From Tubulanus polymorphus (Eukaryota > Nemertea > Palaeonemertea > Tubulaniformes > Tubulanidae), in NCBI RefSeq assembly GCF_964204645.1, contig NC_134025.1:1307001-1371000 (forward strand): a DNA stretch of 64,000 nt, written 5' to 3'. Made by a program: the position numbers and the translations under genes. Below are positions 12,001-23,455 of the stretch, in pieces; the first letter of the stretch is position 1, and the number at the start of each line of letters is the position of its first letter. A model generated the notes under the pieces. That model was given only the letters and a program-made list of their open reading frames with translations, was not told where the DNA came from and ran no database searches.

Positions 12001-13275
12001 TTATTCTGTTTATTTGTAATATACGATCTATCTATATCTAAATGTTCATATCTATATCTCGAATATTCTAATTTTAGGGACTTTTTCAATCTCAACCAAA
12101 CGCGAAAGTTTCTACGTGAAATAGGTTTATTAGAAGATGCCTCGCCGTCAGATGTCGCTGCTGTCCGCCTGATCAGTGAATTAATTACAATCAGAGCCGC
12201 GAAAATTATTTCTACCGGTAAACTCTCGATTTACCTAAAAGATGTTTTTTTGTGTGAAGAAATCGCGCCTTTGCCTGGTTCGAAAATAAACGAAAATAAA
12301 CACCTGTCTGGTCACCACACCTGACTGGTCACCACACCTGACTGGTCACCACAATGACCAGATAAAGTATAAAACCTCAGTCAAACTTCCAAAATGTACC
12401 GGTGCATTAGTCTAGTGGTTAGTGCGTAGAGCTTATATCCTTGTGGTTCACGGTTCGAATCTTTGTATGACCAGACTAAATACGTTTTTAGTGAATTTAT
12501 TTGATTCGGAGGATTCCATTATTTTTTTGGTAATGATCTTGATGTGAATGATTTTTTAAATCTTATTCAGTTGTTTTATTTTTAAATGATACCAGGTTTG
12601 GCTGTACTTCTTCATCAGATCAACAAACCAACTGTCACAATCGCTGTAGATGGGTCTCTTTATAAATATCATCCGACTTTGAAACATTTGATTCAGGAAG
12701 AATTGAATAAACTTGTTCCTGGTACTAAGGTAACTTTCATCACTCAACCAAGGGCGCAGTTACTCTTACGACCATTCTTAGACAATAGCTACAATATGAG
12801 CAGCTTATGTCGAGCTATGATTTAAGACCACTTTTTAACATCGGTCACAACAGTGTAACTGGGTCCTACGCTACACTCAATCACTAAAATGTTTAGATTT
12901 GTTACCTTAAATTTCCACTTCCTTTCATCCTGTCCAGCTTTGAAAAGCCCTGGCCGGATTCCACCAGTGACGGACACTAATGACAGCAGGGTCCCTGCTC
13001 GAATCGAGCAGGTGATCCTCATCCTCCCCTCCCCACGACACCGTCCATTCTCATGTGAATAATCGTAATTCCAAAACGTGATTGATGTCCCGCAAAAAAA
13101 AACAGAATTTGAAACTGATGCAAACTTGTGATAGGGAAATATCTTCCTTACACATCATTAATACTGTGAATTGATTTTGTAGACGAAATTGATACTGGCT
13201 GAAGATGGAAGCGGTCATGGTGCTGGTTATGTCGCTGCGGTTGTGAATAGACTGGATAAACGTAGAATTCACTAA
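9061..13275 (+). CDS. Hexokinase (single-unit, about 50 kDa)
   Basis: Twelve exons: 9061-9129, 9421-9592, 9698-9840, 9928-10006, 10092-10231, 10894-10993, 11089-11168, 11499-11611, 11749-11904, 12078-12217, 12596-12729 and 13183-13275. Every junction is GT-AG and in phase, giving 472 residues, the length of a one-domain invertebrate hexokinase. The protein phosphorylates glucose with ATP, the first step of glycolysis. Visible motifs are [10 protein letters not shown] (88-97, phosphate loop), LPLGFTFSFP (about 152-161), ILNDTTGTL with the catalytic Asp near 213, GLIIGTGCN (about 231-239), [12 protein letters not shown] (265-276) and C-terminal [10 protein letters not shown]. In the hexose-contact segment the usual Trp-Thr-Lys-Gly is Trp-Asn-Lys-Thr here, so the lysine is kept and the threonine replaced. 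The first exon was chosen because it gives an in-frame ATG, a perfect GTAAGT donor and phase match; exon 2 begins immediately after an in-frame TAG at 9418. Confidence 0.95.
12302..12355 (+). repeat. 18-bp direct repeat, about 3 copies (hexokinase intron 10)
   Basis: CTGGTCACCACACCTGA-type units occur three times in a row inside the intron between hexokinase exons 10 and 11, immediately before the tRNA-like segment. Confidence 0.7.
12398..12478 (+). mobile_element. tRNA-like segment (SINE head) in hexokinase intron
   Basis: An A-box-like TAGTCTAGTGGTTAGTGCG and a B-box GGTTCGAATC are spaced as in a tRNA gene. The acceptor stem does not pair convincingly, so a tRNA-derived SINE head or degenerate tRNA is more likely than a functional tRNA. 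Confidence 0.5.
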
Positions 13276-13462
13276 TTTCAACTGCCAAAAATATGGTGGC
13301 TCATTCGGAGAAATAATCTTGTTTTTGTTGGGTCATTTGACATCCAATAGCCACTGTTTAAAGTGTACATGAAATGAAAATGAAATCATTTCACTAGAAT
13401 TGGCTTAATCCAAGGGATACATGTAAATATATGCTGTGTATATAGTGTATATAGAATGTAGT

Positions 13463-13468
13463 ATTAAA
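13463..13468 (+). terminator. Probable poly(A) signal of hexokinase
   Basis: ATTAAA lies about 190 bp after the hexokinase stop codon and is followed by T-rich sequence. It is the best candidate in the 3' flank. Confidence 0.45.
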
Positions 13469-13499
13469 ATATAATGTTACATTTTAACCGAATTTAAAA

Positions 13500-14640
13500 G
13501 ACTTCGATAGAAATGTTTCAGATTTCCGACATCTAAAAACTAGTATCTTGAAGCAGGATGGTATTTTTATGGACTTTCGCTTCAGCTACATTCATCAATT
13601 TAATTTCTTCATTAATTCAGTTAATCTTAAATCGATTTAGGCCTTAGAGATGTTATATTAAACTTAACTACACGAATGACAAATTTCAAAATCAATCATA
13701 TTTATTCTCACGCAACAATTATACAAAATGCCAGGAGCGCTAGCGGAATTATAATGTAAGCTCCTCAAACACATGGACTTTCAAAAACAACTAGTCCAAC
13801 CAACATAAGCAAATAAACTAAACGAGAGTTTACGCATGGTCCAACCATAGACTCTTAAAACAAAAAAGGTCTGGCCCAACCATGGACTCATTAGTCCATG
13901 GCCCCCGCACTAAAACCAGAGATAAACCTGGCCAAATACTCTGAAAATCGTAGGATTAAGTAATCAATCTGATTTACATTCTTAACATCATTTTATTTTC
14001 ACATATCAAATTATTAACTTTTAGCTTACTTTCTCAAATTTTAATAGTAATTTTATTTCTTTTACTATGTATGAAATTTTAACTAACATAAAAAACCACA
14101 AAAGTTACATGTAAGGTATTTATAAGTCTTTATCTACGATACATTTCCACTACAGCTGATTTATACAATTTGCATCAATAGGAAAGTAACAAAAATACGC
14201 AAAGAATTGTAAACTTCGATCCATAAAACACCGACAATTGGACTAGTCTGAAAGTCTAAGATTATGAATTTGACAATTCATGAGGTCAATATGACCGAAA
14301 CTTCGTTATTTTTATGAAATATCGGTATGAATCGATCATATCAACTTTTCAAATGACATCGAGATTGAGGACATCTCAATTATCAAGAAAAAGCTCAACT
14401 TTATTCGATAGGACCTTAATAAATCAGTGTTTTATGAACAATTGATACGAACACGTCATTTTATACCAACAACAATTTTACCTAAATGACAAGTATGTTT
14501 TCCTTAGATCAAACCCTGCAAACATAAAATGCCTTCCTAAAATAAATGAGCAATTGTTGACAAGTTTGTAAAACAATGCGGAATAAACGGACAATTGTTG
14601 CTGTAAGTATCGTGTGCGTTTTTTAAACATTTTTCGAAAA
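13500..14640. other. Gene-free AT-rich stretch
   Basis: Both strands were examined. No ORF with exon-like flanks or family motifs was found. It includes an isolated TTAATCTTAAATCGATTTAGG near 13621, which resembles the interior of the inverted-repeat element at 3663, and short direct repeats of ATGGTCCAACCATAGACT type near 13836-13905. Confidence 0.5.
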
Positions 14641-15625
14641 ACAAGCCAGAATAGGTCTATTCAGGGATCGAACCCGGGACACCCCTGTACATCATCTATT
14701 CAGCATCAGGACCGCTCTGAATCGGAAGCAGTAATTACTGGGTTCGAACCCGGGATATCCGCTTAGTTTATCAGTGATACTATGATCGCCATCTATTGGA
14801 ATTTGGCTGAACCGACTAGACAGCTCTTAGTGGTCCACTAGATGGCGAGTGTGATTTCAGCACATTGAAGTAGAGTCAGTGAGACTAATAAGAGCTGTCT
14901 AGTAGGTTCAGCCAAATTCCAATAGATGGCGATCACGTTAAAAATCTTGACATCCCTCCCGTCAGACACCTCTATATCTTCTATTCAGCATCACTACAGG
15001 ATCATTCTGAATCAGTGTCAGTAATTACAGGTTCGAATCCGCAACACCCCTGTACATCGTCTATTCAGCATCAGGACCACTCTGAATCAGCATCAGTAAT
15101 TACTGGGTTCGAACCCGGGACATCCGCTTAGTTCTTTATTTAAGATAAATGAGCAGTTGTTGACAAGTTTGTAAAACAATGCGGAATAAATAGACAAATG
15201 TTGCGTTATTTAAACATTTTCGAAAAACAAGCCAGAATAGGTCTATTCAAGGATCGAACACCTAGTCATCCTCTATTCAGCATCAGGACCTGAATCAGTA
15301 TCAGTAGTTACCAGGTTCGAACCCGGGACCCTCTGACATCCTCTATTCAGCATCAGACCCACTCTGTCAGTAATTACTGGGTTCGAACCCGGGTCACCCT
15401 TGTACATCCTCTATTCAGCATCAGTACCAACGTTTCAACGGCAGTAATTACTGGGTTCGAACCTGGGAAATCCACCTAGTTTATCGATAATGCTATACAT
15501 CAGTACCACTCCAAATCAGTATCAGTAATTACCAGGTTCGAACCGGACAACCCCGTTTATCATTTTCAGTATCCAGATCTAAAAGAATCAGAAACAATTA
15601 ACCAGGTTCGAACCCCTTCCTTATC
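14640..15625. repeat. Degenerate tandem array carrying about ten B-box-like motifs
   Basis: A 70-90 bp degenerate unit recurs (CTATTCAGCATCAGGACC, then CAGTAATTACTGGGTTCGAA). GGTTCGAACC or a one-to-two-base variant is near 14659, 14742, 15035, 15106, 15254, 15314, 15380, 15456, 15535 and 15603. GGTTCGAACC is its own reverse complement, so it reads as a tRNA B box on both strands. No accompanying A box or full cloverleaf was found. Confidence 0.75.
14783..14935. mobile_element. MITE-like element with 47-bp terminal inverted repeats
   Basis: Left arm 14783-14830 begins TGATCGCCATCTATTGGAAT. Right arm 14889-14935 is its near-perfect reverse complement. The interior is about 58 bp. It interrupts the B-box array. 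A second, diverged end (GACCGCCATCTATTAGAATT) lies near 15647, so the family is repeated locally. Target-site duplication is not clear. Confidence 0.75.
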
Positions 15626-16915
15626 TTATTTAGTACCCTAAGCTTAGACCGCCATCTATTAGAATTTTGCTGAACTGACAACATCGCTCTTTTTATCTCT
15701 TTTGCTCTTGTTTGATATGTTAAAATCACACTTTCAAAGTTGTAAAAAAAGAAAGTCTCTACCACATTGAGAGTGGTTTGAAATTCTCATTGTACAATTG
15801 AACCTTCCTGTTAAACACGAATCTTAAGGGTGGCAAAAGTGAAACTGTCGAACATGTAATAACCAGGTTTCAAATTGTCCAAATTTGGATAGATATAAAT
15901 ATTTTAGCTGGGACAAGCTACAAACAGAATCGCATCAATGAGGTTCAACTGTACTCTCAATAATTTCATTTCATTCACTTCCAGAGCAAAAATAATCCAT
16001 GTACAATAGACTTCTAACCGGAATCAATTAAGACAAGGTGATAGTTCTAGTCACCTGTAGACAATAGAACTTCAATGCAATAGTTCCATGTGTTTATGTC
16101 TGGGTTGGTGTAAGCTTGGAGAATGATTACTCCAAGATGTAAGTAACTAGACTTGAAATTAGTCGAATGAAACACTCCTACCGTGTCTTAAGGAATAGAT
16201 ACAGTCTTAATTAGACTTGAATTGATTCCAGTTAACAGAGACTGAGAGAATGTCCACTGTACATGATATGAAGAAAAAGTAACACATAATTTGCAGCGAA
16301 CAACTGACCACTAGTGATGCTGATGTTACAACAACTAGTGGTTAGTAGTTCAAAATGTATTGATAAACAATAGTTCAACCAATAATCAAACATCATAAAA
16401 TCAATGTATTGAGCAAATCAACAAACAAGTATAGATCAAACTGAGAATCTTGAGTTTAACATCCTCAGAATGAGATAGAACACAAAAACTATCATTTTAA
16501 AGAAATAAATGTATTTACAAACACAGTCACAAGTACAAAATCTCCACATATACAGCACATTCATTCATCACTGTAATAAAACTCTAAACCAAAGTTTGAT
16601 CCTCAATAATGAGATGGAATACAAAACTATCATTTCAGAAATCATTTAACAAGCACAAAAACAAGCAAGAGAAGCCCCTTGAAACATATACACTTAAAAC
16701 GCAAAGTTGCAGCAAATCAGTAATTAATAACCCACAATCAGATTCAACACCAAACTAGCCAATCAAACAATCAATTCATATTTATTTTTCAATAGATGTA
16801 CAATGTGTATTTTCATTCACCCTACACGGAAGCTAACAGCCTCTTTAAATAAATAAACTTAAAACGATAAGTCGTAATTACAAACACAGAGAAATCCTCA
16901 ACAGTGAAATATCTC
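15625..16915. other. Gene-free AT-rich stretch
   Basis: No coding signal on either strand. It contains short repeated phrases (for example ATCATTTTAAAGAAAT and ATCATTTCAGAAATC near 16490 and 16629) and a small inverted repeat around ACCACTAGT / ACTAGTGGT at 16308-16345. Confidence 0.45.
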
Positions 16916-16917
16916 TG

Positions 16918-17115
16918 CTATTTGACGGAGATATTGTTCAGCATCTCTGGAACTATGATAACTCGCGGTAACAATCACTGAAATAAGTCCACATTTGACG
17001 GAGAAATTGTTCAGCATCTCTGGAACTACGATAACTCGCGGTAACAATCACTGAAGTAAGTCCCGATTTGACGGAGAAATTGGTCGGCATCTCTGATCTG
17101 ATCTTTTCCTGTTAT
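16918..17115 (+). repeat. About 72-bp tandem repeat, nearly 3 copies
   Basis: Units begin TTTGACGGAGAAATTG and contain CAGCATCTCTGGAACTA and ACTCGCGGTAACAATCAC. A further partial copy of the same phrase occurs at 17790-17825. Confidence 0.75.
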
Positions 17116-17199
17116 CTGATATTCTACAGCCAACCACACACTCAATACTACAATGACAAAACACAAAATATGAATAATGCTATCATTTTTAAGACTCTT

Positions 17200-18190
17200 C
17201 TCCAAAGATAAATTTCAACTATACCTGATTTATAGTCAATTCAGACTCACGACATCGACCTGGAGAAATACACTCAACACTTCCAGATCTTTGATGTTTC
17301 TCTTTCCTGTAGAGTTACATGTCTTTACCAACAACGACCACAACAAACAGACAAACCACTGGCTACAACAAAAATACATAGAATAAAAGTAACCAGCATC
17401 ATTTAGTCTGCTGTTCCTACCATGAAATTCATATCAAGTTTAATTATACCTGATTTATAGTCAATTCAGACTCATGACTTGGACCTTTTGAAATTTGCTG
17501 AACGCTTCGTGATCTCTGATGTTTCCTTTCCTCTCTACCAACAACCAACAAACAGACAAACCACTGGCTACAACAGAAATACATTGAATAAAAGTAACCA
17601 GCTTCATTAAGTCTGCTGTTCTTACAATGAAATTCATATCAAGTTCAATTATACCTGATTATAGTCAATTCAGACTTATGACTTAAAAAAGAAAGTGCTC
17701 AGAACTCCAGCAACTTTTAGTATCTTCTTGAACTTTCTGTTTGATGTGGGGATTCCTCAGAATACTTCGATTTCCACAGACAAACACTGAAAGAAGAAAT
17801 TGTTCAGCATCTCTGATCTGATCTTCCTGTCATCTGATATTGTACAGCCAACCACAAGCTCAATACTACAATGTACACAAAAAAATGAATAATTCTTAAA
17901 AAAAGAAATTTTACCTGATTTATAGTCAATTCAGACTCATGGCACCTTAAATACTGCTCTGCACAACTGGAACAATCCTGAATGGCGGTTCCCATCAATC
18001 CTTTGGTATTTTGTACTTGACGACCAAATCAATACACACTACAATAAGATAACATGCAATACATGTTCATGTTATAACTAACCTACCGTCCTAGTTGAAA
18101 CATTCTTATCTACAAAACAATTTATAGCAATTTATATTTTACCTGATTTATAGTCTTGACTTAGCGAACTTTCTCAGAACCTCAGAAACT
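17200..18190 (+). repeat. About 220-260 bp degenerate tandem repeat
   Basis: The phrase ACCTGATTTATAGTCAATTC recurs near 17223, 17447, 17655 (one base shorter), 17913 and 18141. The first two intervals also share AACAGACAAACCACTGGC and a GTCTGCTGTTC block. No coding potential supported. Confidence 0.7.
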
Positions 18191-18534
18191 TTCGGTATCA
18201 TCTTGAACTTTGTGTTTGAAGGGTGGAGATTACCTACGATCTCTGCTGACAACAGACACCAATTCAACGCTTCTCTTTCTGGGACTTTCTTCTTGCTCTT
18301 TTCTCTCATTTTACTCATTAATATTTAACTATGCAACACTTTTCATTTTTACAACATTATAAAATGGACATTATGTTTTTCTTTACATCATCGTTGTTGG
18401 AGATTTTACAAGAAATTACACAAACATACCTTCTTTAATTTTAAACTCACAGCTGTTTGTAAATTATTTTCACACACAAAGATCGCGTGCTGCATGCTGA
18501 TCAATTTGTTTACCATGCGCATGGACCCGCGGGT

Positions 18535-18635
18535 GTGCAAGTGCTGTTTAGTGCAAGTGATGCATCGGTGCAAGTGCAAAGTGAGACATCGAGTGCGAAG
18601 TGAGACGTCAAGTGCAAAGTGAGACGTCAATTGTT
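18535..18635 (+). repeat. 18-bp minisatellite (CAAGTGCAAAGTGAGACG), about 4-5 copies
   Basis: Short direct repeats of CAAGTGCAAAGTGAGACG with single-base changes, in a locally CpG-rich patch. Confidence 0.65.
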
Positions 18636-18789
18636 TTTGCCAGTGTTTACGATTAACCATCTTTCTGAGATGTTTAAAGCAATTTGAATGCTAACGGTTT
18701 TTTACACTGTCAAACTTATATACCTTATCAAAGTTTTAGACCCTGATATTTTTATCACTCACTAACGTGGAGTAATAATCAGTGCTAGT

Positions 18790-19140
18790 GCTGTAAGTCA
18801 CTGAACATTCATTATTTTTTATGCCACAATTATACTTGACAATCTAAGGAGCAATCTTCAACACGTATATCACCAAAATTAATAGATTCTCAAACTATAT
18901 ACCCAGTGTGTGAAAATCTACTTCACAAATCTTACCGATAGAAACAGCATTACAATCTAATATGGCCACCAGTCGGCAATCTTGACTGCAAATACCACCA
19001 AAATCAATAGACTTCTGGAGCTATACACCAAACATGTTATAAGTTACAGTGTTCCAATTCAATATGGCTGCCAGTCAGCAATCTTGAACGTGAATATCAC
19101 CACAATCAATAGGCTTAGAGTGTCAGCAACAATCAGTGAT
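18790..19140 (+). repeat. About 120-bp degenerate repeat, about 3 copies
   Basis: ATATCACCAAAATTAATAGA-type and AATATGGCCACCAGTCGGCA-type phrases alternate three times. A related phrase (ACCAGTCAGCTATCTTGA) recurs at 32912. Confidence 0.55.
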
Positions 19141-19780
19141 GTAAGTCACTGACAATTCAGTACATGTCACACTTATTTTTGACATTTTGAGGAAGATAAG
19201 GGTAGGAGAACATTCCAAGACACTCAATATCAGCCTGGCCTGAAGTCACTGACAATTCAGTCAATATCGCATGTCGTCTTGACATTTTAAGAAGGTAAGG
19301 AAAGGAGAACACTCCAACACTTAATATCAGCCTGGCTGAAGTCGCTGACAATTCAGTCAATATCGCATGTCGTCTTGGCATTTGAAGAAGGTAAGGAAAG
19401 GAGAACACTCCAACACTTAGTATCAGCCTGGCCTGAAGTCGCTGACAATTCAGTCAATATCGCATGTCGTCTTGGCATTTGAAGAAGGTAAGGAAAGGAG
19501 AACACTCCAAGACTCAATATCAGCCTGGCCTGAAGTCACTGACAATTCAGTCAATATCGCATGTCGTCTTGGCATTTGAAGAAGGTAAGGAAAGGAGAAC
19601 ACTCCAAGACTCAATATCAGCCTGGCTGAAGTCGCTGACAATTCAGTCAATATCGCATGTCGTCTTGGCATTTGAAGAAGGTAAGGAAAGGAGAACACTC
19701 CAACACTTAATATCAGCCTGGCCTGAAGTCGCTGATTATTCAGTCAATGTTACAGTTCATATTGACATTTGAAGGAGGTA
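19141..19780 (+). repeat. 97-bp satellite, block a (about 7 copies)
   Basis: The unit begins GTCACTGACAATTCAGTCAA and includes CATTTGAAGAAGGTAAGG and AGAACACTCCAAGACTC. The period is 95-97 bp. The unit aligns with part of the 153-bp satellite at 22.1-23.4 kb, with a matching GAAGAAGG, GGAG and CTCAATATCA order, which indicates common descent. Confidence 0.9.
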
Positions 19781-19812
19781 AGAGAAAATATTGATTCAGC
19801 AGTTATTTTCCC

Positions 19813-20130
19813 ACTTTCAGTGTTTTTGAACGCTAAACGAGGAATTTCAATCAATCTTATTCTGGAAACCACAGCAAAAGAACTACATCAACTCATTCAA
19901 TATCACCCCTAAACAGAGTGCAATGAATAAACATGGAGAAGGAACTTGCAAGTTTTTTAGATGTTCATAATGTGTATTTTGATAATGTAATAATGTTATA
20001 ATTCATGATGTAATAATGTTTAATGTAATAATGGAAGAAGGCACGGGACAGAAATACAATTCTCATTATCACCCCTAAGACAGAGCGTAATAGTTAACAC
20101 GCAGCAGCAAGGAGCAGTATTTGAATAAAG
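19813..20130 (+). repeat. Direct duplication, left copy (about 300 bp)
   Basis: Shares long identity with 27856-28175, for example AACGAGGAATTTCAATCAAT, GGAAACCACAGCAAAAGAAC and ACATGGAGAAGGAACTTGC. The two copies bracket the central satellite block. Confidence 0.8.
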
Positions 20131-20139
20131 CAGCAATCA

Positions 20140-20660
20140 ATGTTGTAAGTCACTGACAATTCAGTCAATATCGCATGTCGTCTTGGCATTTGAAGAAGGT
20201 AAGGGAAGGAGAACACTCCAAGACTCAATATCAGCTTGGCCTGAAGTCACTGACAATTCAGTCAATATCGCATGTCGTCTTGACATTTGAAGAAGGTAAG
20301 GGAAGGAGAACACTCCAAGACTCAATATCAGCCTGGCCTGAAGTCACTGACAATTCAGTCAATATCGCATGTCGTCTTGGCATTTGAAGAAGGTAAGGGA
20401 AGGAGAACACTCCAAGACTCAATATCAGCCTGGCCTGAAGTCACTGACAATTCAGTCAATATCGCATGTCGTCTTGGCATTTGAAGAAGGTAAGGAAAGG
20501 AGAACACTCCAAGACTCAATATCAGCCTGGCCTGAAGTCACTGACAATTCAGTCAATATCGCATGTCGTCTTGACATTTGAAGAAGGTAAGGGAAGGAGA
20601 ACACTCCAAGACTCAATATCAGCTTGGCCTGAAGTCGCTGACAATTCAGTCAATATCAAT
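20140..20660 (+). repeat. 97-bp satellite, block b (about 5-6 copies)
   Basis: Same unit as block a, almost homogeneous, with period 97. It is separated from block a by the duplicated 300-bp segment. Confidence 0.9.
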
Positions 20661-20965
20661 TAAGTATAGCAATTTGCAAGCATATATATACCATGTATGG
20701 AACCACCACCCGAAGATCAACAGAATTAAGTAGCTATCACAGGATAGCATGTTTGTATATATACAGTTAAAACGGAAAATCGCAATTAAGCAAACATGAT
20801 TAAGTATCACAATTTGCCAGCATCTGTACACATTGAACCATCACCCGAAGATTGACAGATTTACGTAGCTATCACAGGATAGCACATGATAGTGTATATA
20901 TACAGTTAAAATGGAAATTGCAATTAAGCAAATATGATTAAGTATCACAATTTGCCAGCATCTAT
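20660..20965 (+). repeat. About 130-bp repeat, about 2 copies
   Basis: AATTAAGTATAGCAATTTGC / GATTAAGTATCACAATTTGC and AGCTATCACAGGATAGC recur. This looks like a diverged relative of the 159-bp satellite, which also has an AGCTATC...GATAGCT hairpin. Confidence 0.65.
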
Positions 20966-22080
20966 AGGAAACATAATCAATCCCAATTCACCGGCATATA
21001 TTACAATATATACACAGAACCAACACCAGCGATATTTCAAAGATTCAACCACCACAAAGCTATCGATGGATAGCTGTATTGAATATTTATATATTTAAAA
21101 CGTTAAGTCGCAATAAGGACGATCAGGAAACATAATCAATCCCAATTCACCGGCATATATTACAATATATACACAGAACCAACACCAGCGATATTTCAAT
21201 GATTCAACCACCACAAAGCTATCGATGGATAGCTGTTTTGAATATTTATACATTTAAAACGTTAAGTCGCAATAAGGACGATCAGGAAACATAATCAATC
21301 TCAATTCACCGGCATATATTACAATATATACACAGAACCAACACCAGCGACATTTCAATGATTCAACCACCACAAAGCTATCGATGGATAGCTGTATTGA
21401 ATATTTATATATTTAAAACGTTAAGTCGCAATAAGGACGATCAGGAAACATAATCAATCCCATTTCACTGACATATATTACAATATATACACAGAACCAA
21501 CACCAGCGACATTTCAATGATTCAACCACCACAAAGCTATCGATGGATAGCTGTTTTGAATATTTATACATTTAAATCGTTAAGTCGCAATAAGGACGAT
21601 CAGGAAACATAATCAATCCCATTTCACTGACATATATTACAATATATACACAGAACCAACACCAGCGACATTTCAATGATTCAACCACCACAAAGCTATC
21701 GATGGATAGCTGTATTGAATATTTATATATTTAAAACGTTAAGTCGCAATAAGGACGATCAGGAAACATAATCAATCCCAATTCACCGGCATATATTACA
21801 ATATATACACAGAACCAACACCAGCGACATTTCAATGATTCAACCACCACAAAGCTATCGATGGATAGCTGTATTGAATATTTATATATTTAAAACGTTA
21901 AGTCGCAATAAGGACGATCAGGAAACATAATCAATCCCAATTCACCGGCATATATTACAATATATACACAGAACCAACACCAGCGACATTTCAAAAATTC
22001 AACCACCACAAAGCTATCGATGGATAGCTGTTTTGAATATTTATACATTTAAAACGTACAGTCGTAATGAGGACGATCGG
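20966..22080 (+). repeat. 159-bp satellite, 7 copies
   Basis: GATCAGGAAACATAATCAAT recurs at 21121, 21280, 21439, 21598, 21757 and 21916, with the last boundary at 22075: exactly 159 bp each time. Each unit contains the hairpin AGCTATCGATGGATAGCT and AT-rich ATTACAATATATACACAG. The constant period and few differences point to recent homogenisation. Confidence 0.95.
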
Positions 22081-22094
22081 GAGGCAAAACTCGC

Positions 22095-23455
22095 CAAAAC
22101 TCAATATCACCCCAAAACAGAGTGTATTAATTAACACGCAGCAGCAAGCAGCAGTATTAAAGGAGGTCATCAGTTTTGTAACACACTGACAATTCAGTTT
22201 GTTAGTCATGTTTCTACATGACAGTTGAAGCAGGAAGGAGGAGACTCCTGCACTCAATATCACCCCAAAACAGAGTGTATCAATTAACACCCAGCAGCAA
22301 GCAGCAGTATTAGAGGAGGCCATCAGTGTTGTACCACACTGAGAATTCAGTTTGTTAGTCACGTTTCTACATGACAGTTGAAGAAGGAAGGAGGAGACTC
22401 CTGCACTCAATATCACCCCAAAACAGAGTGTATCAATTAACACCCAGCAGCAAGCAGCAGTATTAGAGGAGGCCATCAGTGTTGTACCACACTGACAATT
22501 CAGTTTGTTTGTCACGTTTCTACATGACAGTTGAAGAAGGAAGGAGGAGACTCCTGCACTCAATATCACCCCAAAACAGAGTGTATCAATTAACACCCAG
22601 CAGCAAGCAGCAGTATTAGAGGAGGCCATCAGTGTTGTACCACACTGACAATTCAGTTTGTTAGTCACGTTTCTACATGACAGTTGAAGAAGGAAGGAGG
22701 AGACTCCTGCACTCAATATCACCCCAAAACAGAGTGTATCAATTAACACCCAGCAGCAAGCAGCAGTATTAGAGGAGGCCATCAGTGTTGTACCACACTG
22801 ACAATTCAGTTTGTTTGTCACGTTTCTACATGACAGTTGAAGAAGGAAGGAGGAGACTCCTGCACTCAATATCACCCCAAAACAGAGCAGCAAGCAGCAA
22901 GCAGCAGTATTTAAGGAGGATGATTCATGATGTTATAATGTTTAATGTAATGATTTTAATTGTAATAATGTTTAATGTAATAATTCAAGATGTTAAGGGA
23001 AGGAGGTAAGAATTAACACCCAGCAGCAAGCAGCAGTATTAAAGGAGGTCATCAGTGCTGTAACACACTGACAATTCAGTTTGTCACGTTTCTACATGAC
23101 AGTTGAAGAAGGAAGGAGGAGACTCCTGCACTCAATATCACCCCAAAACAGAGTGTATCAATTAACACCCAGCAGCAAGCAGCAGTATTAAAGGAGGTCA
23201 TCAGTGTTGTACCACACTGACAATTCAGTTTGTCACGTTTCTACATGACAGTTCAAGCAGGAAGGAGGAGACTCCTGCACTCAATATCACCCCAAAACAG
23301 AGTGTATTAATTAACACCCAGCAGCAAGCAGCAGTATTAAAGGAGGTCATCAGTGTTGTAATACACTGACAATTCAGTTTGTTTGTCACGTTTCTACATG
23401 ACAGTTGAAGGAGGAGACTCCTGCACTCAATATCACCCCAAAACAGAGTGTATCA
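22095..23455 (+). repeat. 153-bp satellite, block 1
   Basis: The unit contains ACCCAGCAGCAAGCAGCAG, ACACTGACAATTCAGTTTG and TCTACATGACAGTTGAAG. CTCAATATCACCCC recurs every 153 bp (about 22253, 22406, 22559, 22712, 22865). Near 22890-23010 a variant has an insertion of about 117 bp rich in TTTAATGTAATAAT. Because 153 is divisible by 3, the minus strand stays open for 300 codons. I treat that ORF as a by-product. Confidence 0.9.

Noticed and set aside
12398-12478. Functional tRNA gene
   Set aside because: A and B boxes are present but acceptor and anticodon stems do not pair well, and it sits next to short repeats, so a SINE head is more likely. The same reasoning applies to 45843-45930.
21991-22893. 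300-codon minus-strand ORF with five 51-residue Cys-rich repeats
   Set aside because: It exists because the satellite period (153 bp) is divisible by three. Other copies of the same array break the frame, there are no splice or promoter signals, and it runs into the 159-bp satellite.
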